This document shows positions 54,099 through 62,991 of a stretch of 64,000 nucleotides of DNA, piece after piece (the stretch's first letter is position 1; every line of letters begins with the position of its first letter). The translations under genes were made by a program, and so were the position numbers. Location: assembly GCA_963751355.1 (NCBI GenBank), contig CAVVVS010000080.1, positions 44,840 to 108,839 of the forward strand. The letters are read 5' to 3'. The notes under the pieces were generated by a model. The model worked only from the letters and a program-made list of their open reading frames with translations, did no database searches and was not told where the DNA came from. Origin of the DNA: CAVVVS01 sp963751355 (GTDB lineage Bacteria; Bacteroidota; Ignavibacteria; Ignavibacteriales; Ignavibacteriaceae).

Positions 54099-55551
54099 AT
54101 GAAAAGGGGATTAAGTATCTTTATAGTATCTCTTTTGGGTTTACTATTTTTACTCTCCTCAAACGTCTACTGCAGTTTTCAACATGTTGATTCAACGGAC
54201 ACGAATAATTTAACAGGCATATGGCAGGGAGCATTGAAAGTATCCGGTATGGAATTACGAATTGTTTTCCACGTAGATAAACATGAGGATGGAACTTATA
54301 GTGCTACAATGGATAGCCCCGATCAAGGTGCAAACGGAATAAAGGTAGATAAAGTTACATACACCAAGGACCGATTAAGATTTGACGTAAATATGATTAG
54401 AGGGTATTACGAAGGAAAACTTATCCGGGACAGTTTAAAAATAAATGGTACCTGGAATCAAAGCGGAGCATCATTTCCGCTAGATTTTAAATAAAACCGA
54501 TAAAGTTGAGGAAGTTAAGAGACCACAGACTCCTGAACCGCCTTTCCCGTATAAATCGGAAGATGTATCCTATGAAAATAAAAAAGCCGGAATTACAATA
54601 GCCGGAACATTAACTTTTCCTGATAGCGGCAGTTCTTTTCCCGCAGTTTTATTGATTACCGGTTCAGGTTCTCAGGATAGAGATGAGACTATTTTTAATC
54701 ATAAACCTTTTTTGGTCATTGCCGATTTTTTAACTCGCCGCGGAATTGCAGTTCTTCGTGTTGATGATCGCGGAGTCGGAAAATCAACTGGCAGTCCTGC
54801 AAAAGCAACCAGCAAAGATTTTGTGGGCGATGTTTTATCGGGAGTAGATTATTTGAAATCTAGGAAAGAAATTAATCACGATCAAATAGGTTTAATCGGT
54901 CATAGTGAAGGCGGATTAATTGCTCCTATGGCTGCCGTTGAATCTCCTGATGTTGCGTTTATAGTTTTAATGGCGGGACCCGGTTTGACTGGCGAACAAA
55001 TTCTTTACAAACAATCAGCTTTAATAGGTAAGGTGGACGGAAAAAGTGATGAAGAAATTTCCCAAAACCTGGATTTGATGAAAAAGCTATATCATGTTGT
55101 CAAGGATGAAAAGGACAGTGCTGTTGCATCGGTGAAGCTTCATAAAGTATTTGATAACTATTACGAATCGCTTAGTGATAAGGAGAAAAAGGAGATAAAA
55201 AATTCCGGACAAAATTTTGATTTGCAGATTAAAACAATTATGTCACCCTGGTTCCGGTATTTTCTTACTTATAATCCTGTCCCGGTATTGGAGAAAGTCA
55301 AATGCCCGGTTCTGGCGATAAACGGCAGCAAGGATTTGCAGGTTCCGCCGGAGGAAGATCTTGCCGCAATTAAAAAAGCGTTGGAAGAAGGCGGCAATAA
55401 AAATTTTGAAGTAAAAGAACTTCCCGGTTTAAACCATTTATTTCAACCGGCAAAAACCGGCTCGCCTTTGGAGTACGGCAAAATAGAAGAAACAATTTCA
55501 CCTGAAGCACTTAAAATAATGTGCGATTGGATTTTAAAAGTTACAAGATAA
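54099..55551 (+). pseudogene. Frameshifted alpha/beta hydrolase with N-terminal lipocalin-like domain
   Basis: Two frames make one gene. 54099-54494 encodes a signal peptide and a lipocalin-like domain (LTGIWQGALKVSGMELRIVFHV) and ends ...PLDFK-stop. The +1 frame from 54493 resumes exactly where expected (KTDKVEEVKRPQTPEPPFPY) and gives a complete alpha/beta hydrolase: oxyanion GSGSQDRDETIF, nucleophile Ser in GHSEGGL, Asp in NGSKDLQVP, His in GLNHLFQ. One extra T at about 54492 (TTT AAA TAA AAC) separates them. All catalytic residues survive, so this may be a sequencing error, a recent mutation or a +1 shift. Confidence 0.85.
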
Positions 55552-55655
55552 ATTCAAAAATAAATCTGTTGGTAATTCTAAAATTATTTGAATACATAAA
55601 CTGCAGATGAATATTTAAATACAAGAGGCTGTTAAAAAAGTAATTTTATAATTAC

Positions 55656-55735
55656 CCCGTGGAAAAGTATTCTTTCATTAAATAAGTATAATGAATTCAC
55701 TTTAATCCACGGGATAAATCAGCTTTTTTTTCGAA
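55656..55735. terminator. Long hairpin, likely bidirectional terminator
   Basis: CCCGTGGA (55656-55663) pairs with TCCACGGG (55706-55713), and AAAGT/ACTTT extends it inward. AGCTTTTTTTT follows on the plus strand, and AAAAAAGTAATT lies on the left. It separates the convergent hydrolase and CHRD genes. Confidence 0.65.
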
Positions 55736-55790
55736 AAAATATTACTTTACGGACAACCTCTCCGCATTCCATAAATTTTGTTATTAGTTT

Positions 55791-56318
55791 TTATTTAGTG
55801 GTAAAATGTATTTGCCCTCTTATTTCTCCATTCGGATGATCTTTAGTATGAACAAGAACATATGCATCACCGTTCTTCATCCACGTTTTTAGACTGTCAA
55901 GATTTACATCCTTATCTGTTATTGTGCCGTGTGATAAGAATCCGTTTACAATACTCATCGGTTTACCTTTATACAGCCAAACGGCAATCGAACCATTCTT
56001 TCCCTTAGCAGCATGATGAATATGAGCCATAGTAACAGCGTTGATGTTTTTTAATTTTACACTGTAAGTTATTTTCTTTCCGTCTTTGCTGAATTCGAAC
56101 ATAGCTTCACCCGAAGCTTTGGTCTTTACGGGCGGCACTACATTTTCACCGGAAAGTTTTGCATAAAAGTAACCCTGTGTACTTTTCTTATTCTTATTTT
56201 GTACTTTTTGTGTTTTGGAATTAACGGTGTTATTGGCGGTGTACGTACCTTTAATCGTGAAATGAGCAAATAATAACAACATAAATATTGATAATACATA
56301 TCCAATAATCTTTTTCAT
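55791..56318 (-). CDS. CHRD domain-containing secreted protein
   Basis: 175 residues, signal peptide about 1-25. The CHRD domain spans about 50-172: FYAKLSGENVVPPVKTKASGEAMF, AHIHHAAKGKNGSIAVWL, VLVHTKDHPNGEIRGQI. CHRD is an immunoglobulin-like domain named after chordin; in bacteria its role is unknown, probably extracellular. It has no T9SS tail, so it is probably periplasmic. Confidence 0.88.
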   Translation of the reverse strand: MKKIIGYVLSIFMLLLFAHFTIKGTYTANNTVNSKTQKVQNKNKKSTQGYFYAKLSGENVVPPVKTKASGEAMFEFSKDGKKITYSVKLKNINAVTMAHIHHAAKGKNGSIAVWLYKGKPMSIVNGFLSHGTITDKDVNLDSLKTWMKNGDAYVLVHTKDHPNGEIRGQIHFTTK

Positions 56319-56467
56319 AAGTACCTCCTTTTTATAAGTATGATATATCCGCTTGAATTATCAATCTAATAAATTACCGGTAGGTAATTTGTGATATTAA
56401 GATTAATTTGGGGTTAATCAATATATAATCAAATTGAAAATTTTTCATCGATAAAGGGGTTGATTAA

Positions 56468-57172
56468 ATGAATATCCTAGAATTAAAGAAAGCCTTAAAG
56501 GATGCAGCCAATCCTTCGCAAGCAAAAATATTACAACGGTTTTTCAAAACCGGAAAAGGAGAATATGGAGAAGGGGATGTTTTTTACGGAATAAAAGTCC
56601 CGGTTATCAGGGGAATTGCAAAGTCATTCATTGAACTAAACTTGAACAGTTTGAATGAACTGATATCATCCCCGGTTCATGAAGAACGTTTAACGGCGAT
56701 GCTTATTTTAGTTGCAAAATATTCAAAGGGCGATGATAAGCAAAAGGGAAAAATTTACGAATATTATGTTAAGAATAAAAAATATATAAACAATTGGGAT
56801 CTTGTAGATTTAAGCGCTCCCAATATAATCGGTAATTATTTATTGAATAGAGATAAAAAATTATTATATGATCTTTCGGTGTCAGATAACTTGTGGGATA
56901 GAAGAATTTCAATTTTATCAACATTCCCTTTTATTCGTGCAGGTGAATATGACCCTACGTTTAAGATTGCAGATATCCTGATAAGAGATAAACACGATCT
57001 TATTCACAAAGCAGTTGGCTGGATGCTGAGAGAAATAGGTAAAAGAGATAAACAGACTGAAACAGATTTTCTAAAAACCCGGTATAAAACCATGCCGAGG
57101 ACAATGTTACGTTATGCCATTGAAAAATTTCCCCAAAAAGAAAGACAGGCGTTTCTTAAAAGTATGATTTAA
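56468..57172 (+). CDS. DNA alkylation repair protein, AlkD-like
   Basis: 234 residues of HEAT-like repeats. NWDLVDLSAPNIIGNYLL (about 110-127) and ISTFPFIRAGE, then HKAVGWMLREIGKRD (about 177-192), match the AlkD DNA-glycosylase family, which excises N3/N7-alkylpurines without base flipping. AAAGGGG precedes the ATG. Monocistronic. Confidence 0.92.
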   Translation: MNILELKKALKDAANPSQAKILQRFFKTGKGEYGEGDVFYGIKVPVIRGIAKSFIELNLNSLNELISSPVHEERLTAMLILVAKYSKGDDKQKGKIYEYYVKNKKYINNWDLVDLSAPNIIGNYLLNRDKKLLYDLSVSDNLWDRRISILSTFPFIRAGEYDPTFKIADILIRDKHDLIHKAVGWMLREIGKRDKQTETDFLKTRYKTMPRTMLRYAIEKFPQKERQAFLKSMI

Positions 57173-57308
57173 TCATTCTATTCTTATTAGTTACAGGGTT
57201 CGCTTCTTTTTTTATTGATAATTAAACGAAATGTTCTAATTTACAAGTGGAATTCTTCTCATAAACGGAATAGTAGTAAACTGTTTACTAATAAATTCCG
57301 GGGGGAAT

Positions 57309-57908
57309 ATGAAAACAAGTAAATATTTTGCAGCCGCAATTTTTCTATTGCTGGCGATATTTATTGGACTAAATATTGGAATCGGACATGACTCTGAAAA
57401 CCAAGACCCTGCTGCGGATGAATACAGGAATCTAGCCAAACAATTTTCCTCAAAATTGCTGGGAGTGCTTACCAACGAAATAAAAGAGGGCGGTAATATA
57501 AATGCCGTCAATGTATGCTACAATACTGCTCAAAATCTTACCAGGGATTTCGGATTGGAAAAGGGTGTGTTGATTAAGCGGGTGACTTTCAAAAATAGAA
57601 ATCCTTTAAATGTACCTGACAATTTTGAAAAAGGAATTCTGAGAAAATTTGAGCACATGAAATTTAACGGAGAACTGAATTCATCATCCGAATATTTTAA
57701 GATAGTACATATCGACGGCAAAAAATATGCAAGGTACATGAAACCCATAATGGTTATGCAGCTTTGTATAAATTGCCACGGTGACGAAAGTACAATGGCT
57801 AAGGATGTAATTGCCTCAATTAATTCCAAATATGAAAACGATAAAGCAAGAGATTATAAAGTGGGCGACCTGAGAGGCGCAATTTCCATTATTAAAGAGA
57901 TAGAATAA
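57309..57908 (+). CDS. DUF3365-type c-type haem protein
   Basis: 199 residues with an N-terminal membrane/signal segment (about 7-24). A single haem c motif CINCHG lies at 153-158 (Cys153, Cys156, His157) near the C-terminal end of a Tll0287/DUF3365 sensor-like domain (VTFKNRNPLNVPDNFEKGIL, KKYARYMKPIMVMQLC). Members are redox or gas sensors in the periplasm; here there is no attached kinase, so it may act alone. GGGGGG precedes the ATG. Confidence 0.85.
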   Translation: MKTSKYFAAAIFLLLAIFIGLNIGIGHDSENQDPAADEYRNLAKQFSSKLLGVLTNEIKEGGNINAVNVCYNTAQNLTRDFGLEKGVLIKRVTFKNRNPLNVPDNFEKGILRKFEHMKFNGELNSSSEYFKIVHIDGKKYARYMKPIMVMQLCINCHGDESTMAKDVIASINSKYENDKARDYKVGDLRGAISIIKEIE

Positions 57909-57991
57909 AACATTATTAGTATTGTCTCCGCAGCTTGCGATGATGATAACTTGTAAACTTTATTATATCGTAAAGATGCAGAGACATAAAA

Positions 57992-58082
57992 AGCGGAATA
58001 ATAACTCCGTCTATTTAATAAAATACTCGAGAGTTTCGTTAAATTGAACTTCAAAACAATCATCAGGCAGAATTATTCCGCT
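57992..58082. repeat. Inverted repeat in the haem protein-DoxX gap
   Basis: AGCGGAATAAT (57992-58002) and ATTATTCCGCT (58072-58082) are perfect complements across 69 bases. The remaining 250 bp of the gap (57909-58263) holds no recognised gene. A 33-codon minus-strand frame inside it, ending LPDDCFEVQFNETLEYFIK at about 58008, looks protein-like but is unidentified. Confidence 0.45.
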
Positions 58083-58263
58083 AACTGAAATGCTTGCAGC
58101 TATCATTATCTAGAGTAATACCATCAGCATTAAACTTATTGCCGTTACACCGGTTTGTGTTCTATCTTACCCATATGATTAATTTGCTTTCTCTTTTATT
58201 AAATAATGAATAAATTATTTAAAAATAAACGATACAAGGGGTACGAAGAAAAAGGAGTAACTT

Positions 58264-58701
58264 ATGAATACGTTAGAGCATATTGATAATTGGACCGAAG
58301 AACATACCGCTATATGGATTGATTTTTTAAGAATATGTTTTGGTTTATTCCTTGTGGTAAAAGGTGCATTTTTAGCCGAACATAACGAAGTAATATTAAA
58401 TTTATTGCACAACAGCAGTTTTGAACTGCTGCCTTTTGTGGCTATACAGTATGTGATTTTTGCCGAAACCATCGGCGGAATTTTAATTGCTTTAGGGGTT
58501 GTTACCCGGACGACGGCATTGTTTGAACTGCCTATATTAATCGGTGCGGTATTTTTTGTGAATCTCCCGCATGGATTTTCCTTTTTAAATATCGAATTAG
58601 GTTATTCAGTTCTTGCTTTATTATTGACGATTTTCTTTATTTTTTACGGTTCCGGACAATTGTCATTCGATCATTACCTAAAAACTCATAAAGATCGTTA
58701 A
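58264..58701 (+). CDS. DoxX family membrane protein
   Basis: 145 residues, four membrane helices (about 18-38, 56-76, 82-100, 108-128), with DFLRICFGLFLVVKGAFL at the first and GGILIALGVVTRTTALFELP in the middle. DoxX proteins are quinol- or redox-linked membrane proteins. AAAGGAG precedes the ATG. A REP palindrome begins eight bases after its stop. Confidence 0.85.
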   Translation: MNTLEHIDNWTEEHTAIWIDFLRICFGLFLVVKGAFLAEHNEVILNLLHNSSFELLPFVAIQYVIFAETIGGILIALGVVTRTTALFELPILIGAVFFVNLPHGFSFLNIELGYSVLALLLTIFFIFYGSGQLSFDHYLKTHKDR

Positions 58702-58708
58702 ATATAAT

Positions 58709-58735
58709 GTAGAGACGCATCGAATGCGTCTCTAC
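58709..58735. repeat. Solo REP palindrome
   Basis: GTAGAGACGCAT-CGA-ATGCGTCTCTAC, a perfect 12-bp stem. It is the same family as the four perfect palindromes around the RAYT gene 55 kb away, with a different loop (CGA). It sits just after the doxX-like gene and may act as a terminator or mRNA stabiliser. Confidence 0.9.
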
Positions 58736-58877
58736 TAATCCGGTATCTTATCCGGGTATAATTCCTTTAATTCTAATAAAATAAAACCTGTTGTTTATTT
58801 CCTATTATTTTCTTTTATTTTAATAAGTTTAAAAAATGGAAATTCTTCATTTTTCAAAAACTAAACGGGGATGAGAT

Positions 58878-59702
58878 ATGTTACGACCTACTTTACGTTT
58901 GTACGATGGATTTACGCACACCTCACCTGAATTACGGGATGAGGTGAAAGAGCTTCAACAAAAGCTGAAAGAGGAAGGATTTTCCATTGATGCTGACGGC
59001 TTGTTCGGGAGAGATACGGAGACTGCAGTAAAAAGATTCCAAAGGGATCAAAATCTCGATGACGACGGAATCGTGGGTCCTAAAACATGGGCAAGGCTGC
59101 TTCAGGAAAACGAACCGGATGTCTCAAAAATATTTCAAACTTCATACCCGCGGGACTATACTGCATTAAAAGAACAGCTTGTTGAAGCAGAGAAATATAA
59201 AAAATTTATTGAAGCTTCCGCTGTAAAATTTGATTTGCAGCTAAGCCTGATAGGAGGAATCGGTTCTAGGGAATCTAAGTGGGGACTGGCGCTGACTCCT
59301 GCCAATCCTTCCGGAACCGGTGATACTATTAAAAGAAGATTTCCTACACGTTTCAGGGAAGGCCCGCTTCCTCCCGACGGAGGTGGATTCGGAAGGGGAA
59401 TTATGCAGATCGACTTTGACGCTCATGATTTTGCTAGGAGCGGCAACTGGGCTGACCCTAAGGCAAATATTGATTACGGCTGCAGTGTACTGAAGAATAA
59501 TTTTATACTTATGAAGAATAAAACTAATTTCACAGGTAACTCTTTGTTGAGAGCAGCTATTTCGGCATACAACTGCGGACCCGGAAATACGTTGAGAACA
59601 ATCCGCGACGGATATGATATAGATTATTTTACCTTCGGGAGGAACTACTCAAAAGATGTATTGAATAGAGCCGGATGGTTTCAGTTAAACGGATGGGAAT
59701 AA
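58878..59702 (+). CDS. Peptidoglycan-binding, lysozyme-like protein without signal peptide
   Basis: 274 residues: PG_binding_1 domain (about 20-75, LQQKLKEEGFSIDADGLFG then VGPKTWARL) followed by a goose-lysozyme/transglycosylase-like domain (about 95-265). Probable catalytic Glu132 in GSRESKWG; GRGIMQIDFDAHDF and ISAYNCGPGNT are typical. It starts MLRPTLRLYDGFTHTSPEL, with no signal peptide or membrane anchor, as in phage endolysins. No other phage genes are nearby. Confidence 0.85.
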   Translation: MLRPTLRLYDGFTHTSPELRDEVKELQQKLKEEGFSIDADGLFGRDTETAVKRFQRDQNLDDDGIVGPKTWARLLQENEPDVSKIFQTSYPRDYTALKEQLVEAEKYKKFIEASAVKFDLQLSLIGGIGSRESKWGLALTPANPSGTGDTIKRRFPTRFREGPLPPDGGGFGRGIMQIDFDAHDFARSGNWADPKANIDYGCSVLKNNFILMKNKTNFTGNSLLRAAISAYNCGPGNTLRTIRDGYDIDYFTFGRNYSKDVLNRAGWFQLNGWE

Positions 59703-60168
59703 AAACAAAATCGTTTAATTTATTTTACCTATATTTCGTTGAGAATATTATACTTGTCTTAATTTTTATTATTATCAGGAATTAATAGCTAATATTTATT
59801 ATACCCAATTTGGCTTATACAATAACAGTTATTCAATACTTGTTCCGGAAACACGAATATGGTAATGGTTCATAGTTTTTGTCCTCCCATTTTTATCCTC
59901 CAAATTGAACCAAACTCTTTAAGGTATTCTCAATAGTATTTTTATGTTTAATATTTTTACCCTCGCTCTAACACTCTCCCAAAGATGAGGGCTTATATTT
60001 TCGGTTTCCGGCATGCTAACTTCTGTTGGTGTTGCGCTAAGGCTGTTAGAATTTATAAAGGGGAAATACTAATTGACATTAAATATTCCGGAGAAATATA
60101 AACTTTCAGCCATTCATCAGGAAGAACTACTTAAATTATAAATCATTCATTCTGCATGGGGAAGTAAA
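59703..60168. other. Gap before the STAS gene, with a possible small frame
   Basis: A TTG frame at 60073-60141 encodes LTLNIPEKYKLSAIHQEELL plus KL; AAAGGGG at 60057-60063 is well spaced from it. It is 22 residues, amphipathic, and unrecognised. CCCTC/GAGGG near 59960-59991 is a common dispersed motif. Otherwise nothing is seen. Confidence 0.25.
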
Positions 60169-60516
60169 ATGGAGATAAAAGAAGAAAACAGGGGGCAATA
60201 CTGCTTATTGTATTTATCAGGAAGGCTTGATAGATTTTCTGCTCCCGATCTTGAAGAAAAATTTTCACAATTATGTGATAACGGGAAATGTAATGTAATA
60301 ATAGATTTTTCGGATGTCTCTTATATCAGCAGCTCTGGATTGGGGGTATTATTCAATTCTGTAAAAAAAGTTAAAATCAAAGGCGGCAGTATTATAATGT
60401 CATCGCTTACAGCGCCTGTGGAAGGAGTTTTTAATATCTCCGGATTATACTCAATTTTTGAGGTTTGTAAGGACGTTAATGAAGCGGGGGAAAAAATGAA
60501 ATCAAAAATAAAGTAA
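60169..60516 (+). CDS. STAS-domain anti-sigma factor antagonist
   Basis: 115 residues. YISSSGLGVLFNSVKKVK carries the serine expected to be phosphorylated (Ser around 61-62) and the typical STAS helix. It is SpoIIAA/RsbV-like: bound and phosphorylated by a serine kinase anti-sigma factor, which is not in this window. GGGGAAG precedes the ATG. Confidence 0.9.
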   Translation: MEIKEENRGQYCLLYLSGRLDRFSAPDLEEKFSQLCDNGKCNVIIDFSDVSYISSSGLGVLFNSVKKVKIKGGSIIMSSLTAPVEGVFNISGLYSIFEVCKDVNEAGEKMKSKIK

Positions 60517-60608
60517 GACAACTGCGGAATATAGATGCTGTAAATTATCACACAGTCGATTCTGAGCAGTTCCATCAGCAATAAAAGATTTTCTGCAAAA
60601 TAGTTTAT

Positions 60609-60724
60609 TTGTCATTTCTTAGGAATCCTCTACTGGGGCCTGTGCGCCTATGTTGCAAATTTTTTCGAATTGTGAGATCTTTTCCTTCGCTCGGATTGAC
60701 AATATAGTAATATACTTATTTTGC
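60609..60724. mobile_element. Non-autonomous MITE-like element, copy 2
   Basis: 116 bp, gap-free counterpart of 30716-30831. It starts TTGTCAT and has ATTGACA at 60695-60701 as inner complement, the shared ATTTTTTCGAATTGTGAGAT, and the same CTTATTTTGC end. CTTCGCTCGGATTGACA resembles the TTCGCT..AGAATGAC half of the palindrome in the adhesin gene, so they may belong to one superfamily. Confidence 0.75.
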
Positions 60725-60959
60725 AAAAACTCTAATATCTAATCAAACCCCGTTTCAATAAATTCCGGGATATAATTGAGCAGTAAAAAAACCTTCCTTT
60801 AAAATTTAATTAAAAAATTCCGTAAACATTATTTCTTGTCGCAGACAGATAACACCCAGGCAGAAAAGTCATTATTTTATCAAGATTCGAAGGAAAAGGG
60901 CTGAAAAATTAGCGAGTGAACGATTTTGAAACTCTATCAAATTTCTTTAATTTTGCATC

Positions 60960-61032
60960 GCACCCTTAGCTCAGTTGGTAGAGCATCTGACTCTTAATCA
61001 GCAGGTCGCCGGTTCGAGCCCGGCAGGGTGCA
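60960..61032 (+). tRNA. tRNA-Lys (anticodon CTT)
   Basis: A 73-nt cloverleaf: acceptor GCACCCT pairs with AGGGTGC (61025-61031) with discriminator A. The D arm is AGCTCAGTTGGTAGAGC, the anticodon loop CTCTTAA with CTT at 60993-60995, and the T arm GCCGGTTCGAGCCCGGC. The top anticodon-stem pair is a T-C mismatch. CCA is not encoded. Confidence 0.97.
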
Positions 61033-61037
61033 CTAAA

Positions 61038-61070
61038 AGTGCGAATTTGAGCTGAATTCGCACTTTTTTT
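61038..61070 (+). terminator. Rho-independent terminator after tRNA-Lys
   Basis: AGTGCGAATT (61038-61047) pairs perfectly with AATTCGCACT (61055-61064) and is followed by six T. Six bases separate it from the tRNA. Confidence 0.93.
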
Positions 61071-61205
61071 GTGCCTCAAAATCACACTTCTAATAATTGA
61101 TCTACCTTGCCCTAATTTCAAATTACTTTATGCAAAATAGGATATCATTTACTCCGTCAAATTTTTAATCCGATAGTAAACAGTTATTCAAACTGTGAGG
61201 CAGTG

Positions 61206-61437
61206 ATGGATGCTGAATTAGTTGTACTGGTAATAAACGGGAATAATCACAGAAATCTATAGCTGCAATTCAAACCAGAAGATCGTCGTTGCAGATAAAG
61301 ATAATCATTCAATCTGTGCAGATTAGATTGCAGAGTTTATTTGACCAGAGTTTCAATTTTATTTTGACCGGGTAAGAGAATTTTTAGGACTAGCGCCGGA
61401 TAAGTATGTCCGGCTCAGTCAAAACAAAAAATGCTAA
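61206..61437 (+). pseudogene. Decayed gene remnant, possibly rimP N-terminal region
   Basis: Frame 1 reads MDAELVVLVINGNNHRNL then TAG at 61260. The +1 frame continues SNQKIVVADKDNHSICAD, a TAG at 61324, IAEFI, a second stop, PEFQFYFDRVREFLGLAP and DKYVRLSQNKKC to a TAA at 61435. ELVVLVINGNNHR ... HSICAD-I-EFI ... APDKYVRL resembles the order of RimP (ELVxVxVxG, DDCxxISRxI, SPGxDRPL). Three disruptions in 77 codons show decay; the identity is tentative. Confidence 0.3.
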
Positions 61438-62055
61438 TAGAGAATTAATAATAAATTATAAAAGAAATTTTGTAATTCCATTTTATTTCGAAAAACGAAT
61501 GCGGCCTTTACCTGGTTTTAACTTTTATCCAAACGTGCGAGGAAAATTAGATACCATACATAGGGGGTAGGAATTGAGTTTTCACTTGAAAAAAATTGAA
61601 ACTTTATTGAGAATGCTTCCCTATTCATAGTGTGATTAATTAAGATCTTCTCAATCCTTTCAAAAAAAATAAAATATTTTTCGAGGTTTGTATTTCCCCG
61701 GCTATATATACTCATGTAAATTAAAACTTTTTTGCCGGTAAGATTTTTTAATTTTTTACTTGATATAAACATATATTTTGTATAGCTTTATATGTAATGC
61801 AAAAAAGTACACAGACAAGCTAACCACACTAAGACGTACGTATAATTTATTTAGCATAAGAGATAACGAAATTGTTGGTTATTCAGTTAAATAGATTGCT
61901 TACCACTCATACAGGGCGATATCCAATCTAAAAAAGTAAAAAATAAAATCAACTTTAATTAATCTGCTTTTTTTGTGACTGACTATGCGTAGCTGTATAA
62001 CAGGAGAAAACATAAAGAAAGAGAAATTAAAACCATTAAGAATTGAAGAAGAAAA

Positions 62056-62144
62056 TTCCCTATATAAGGAAACCAAAACATCCTTATATAAGGAACAAAT
62101 CAAAAATATGTCTAATATTAGGAATTTTATCCTTATATAGGGAA
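62056..62144. promoter_or_regulatory. Palindromic operator-like array upstream of mntA-hepT
   Basis: Three 16-bp near-perfect palindromes: TTCCCTATATAAGGAA (62056-62071), ATCCTTATATAAGGAA (62080-62095) and ATCCTTATATAGGGAA (62129-62144). A weaker relative, TGTCTAATATTAGGAA, lies at 62109-62124. Copies 1 and 3 are near reverse complements. Centres are 24, 29 and 20 bases apart. The last copy ends 114 bases before the mntA start. Confidence 0.65.
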
Positions 62145-62258
62145 TAAGATAAGGAAGAAATCTAATAGGTTAATAATATGTTATACGTTCTAATTATAAA
62201 CTAAATTTTCTAGTTATATTAAGTTGAATTATTGAATAAATTATAACATCTTTTATAT

Positions 62259-62555
62259 ATGAAAAATGAATTAGACGAAATATTATCGAAAATTAGAGCC
62301 TTACTGCCGTTTTTAATGCAAAAGTACCAAGTCAATTCAATTGAAATATTTGGTTCATATGTCAGAAATGAACAAGAAAGAGGGAGTGATTTGGATCTGC
62401 TCGTTTCTTTTTCCAAAGTCCCCAGTTTGATAAAATTCGTTGAATTAAAGAATTATCTTACCGACCAACTCCAAATAAATGTAGATTTGGTTATGAAGGA
62501 TGCGTTAAAACCTCAATTGAGCCAGAGTATACTGAACGAAGCAATTCCAATATGA
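62259..62555 (+). CDS. mntA: MntA-type nucleotidyltransferase antitoxin
   Basis: 98 residues. The minimal nucleotidyltransferase motif GSx10DxD is exact: Gly32-Ser33 ... Asp44-Leu-Asp46 in FGSYVRNEQERGSDLDLLV. In studied MntA-HepT pairs the antitoxin adds AMP to a tyrosine of HepT and so silences it (type VII toxin-antitoxin). The order antitoxin-toxin and a four-base overlap (ATGA) with the next gene fit. The palindrome array upstream may be its control region. Confidence 0.93.
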   Translation: MKNELDEILSKIRALLPFLMQKYQVNSIEIFGSYVRNEQERGSDLDLLVSFSKVPSLIKFVELKNYLTDQLQINVDLVMKDALKPQLSQSILNEAIPI

Positions 62556-62911
62556 AAAAGCAAAGAGACTTTACGACTTATTTAAACGATATCTATGCGT
62601 CTATTGAAAAAGGCATATCCTTTATAGAGAATATGACATATGAAGAATTCAAAAAAGATGAGAAAACACAATTTGCATTAGTTCGTGCGATAGAAATTAT
62701 AGGAGAGGCTAGTAAAAAAATACCAGCAGAAATAAGAGACCAATCCGAAGAAATTCCTTGGAGAGAAATAAGCGGGATGAGAGATGTATTAGTCCACGAT
62801 TATTTCGGGATAAATACCGAAGTAGTTTGGAAAACTGCCAAGGAAGACTTACCAGAATTAAAAGAAAAGATAAAAAATTACTTAACGATATTAAGTAATG
62901 CTAATAAATAA
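62552..62911 (+). CDS. hepT: HepT-type HEPN ribonuclease toxin
   Basis: 119 residues, all-helical HEPN protein. The active motif R-x4-H-x-Y is exact: Arg77, His82, Tyr84 in MRDVLVHDYF; Tyr84 is the residue expected to be AMPylated by MntA. It cleaves RNA, including tRNA in characterised relatives, when not silenced. Translationally coupled to mntA. Confidence 0.93.
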   Translation: MKKQRDFTTYLNDIYASIEKGISFIENMTYEEFKKDEKTQFALVRAIEIIGEASKKIPAEIRDQSEEIPWREISGMRDVLVHDYFGINTEVVWKTAKEDLPELKEKIKNYLTILSNANK

Positions 62912-62991
62912 AAAACGTATAACCAGGTACTGTGTTAAAAGTCAAGCCTATTAGCAAGAAAATATCAAAGAACTATAAACAAAACGTACGT

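Noticed and set aside
58878..59702. Prophage remnant suggested by the endolysin-like protein
   Set aside because: No terminase, capsid, tail or integrase gene is near; both neighbours are ordinary cell genes.
61518..61772. 84-codon minus-strand frame in the gap after tRNA-Lys
   Set aside because: No recognisable family, no ribosome binding site, and the AT-rich Lys/Ile/Phe content expected by chance here.
61900..62103. 67-codon minus-strand frame overlapping the operator-like array
   Set aside because: Low-complexity Phe/Ser/Leu translation; it crosses the palindromes and looks accidental.
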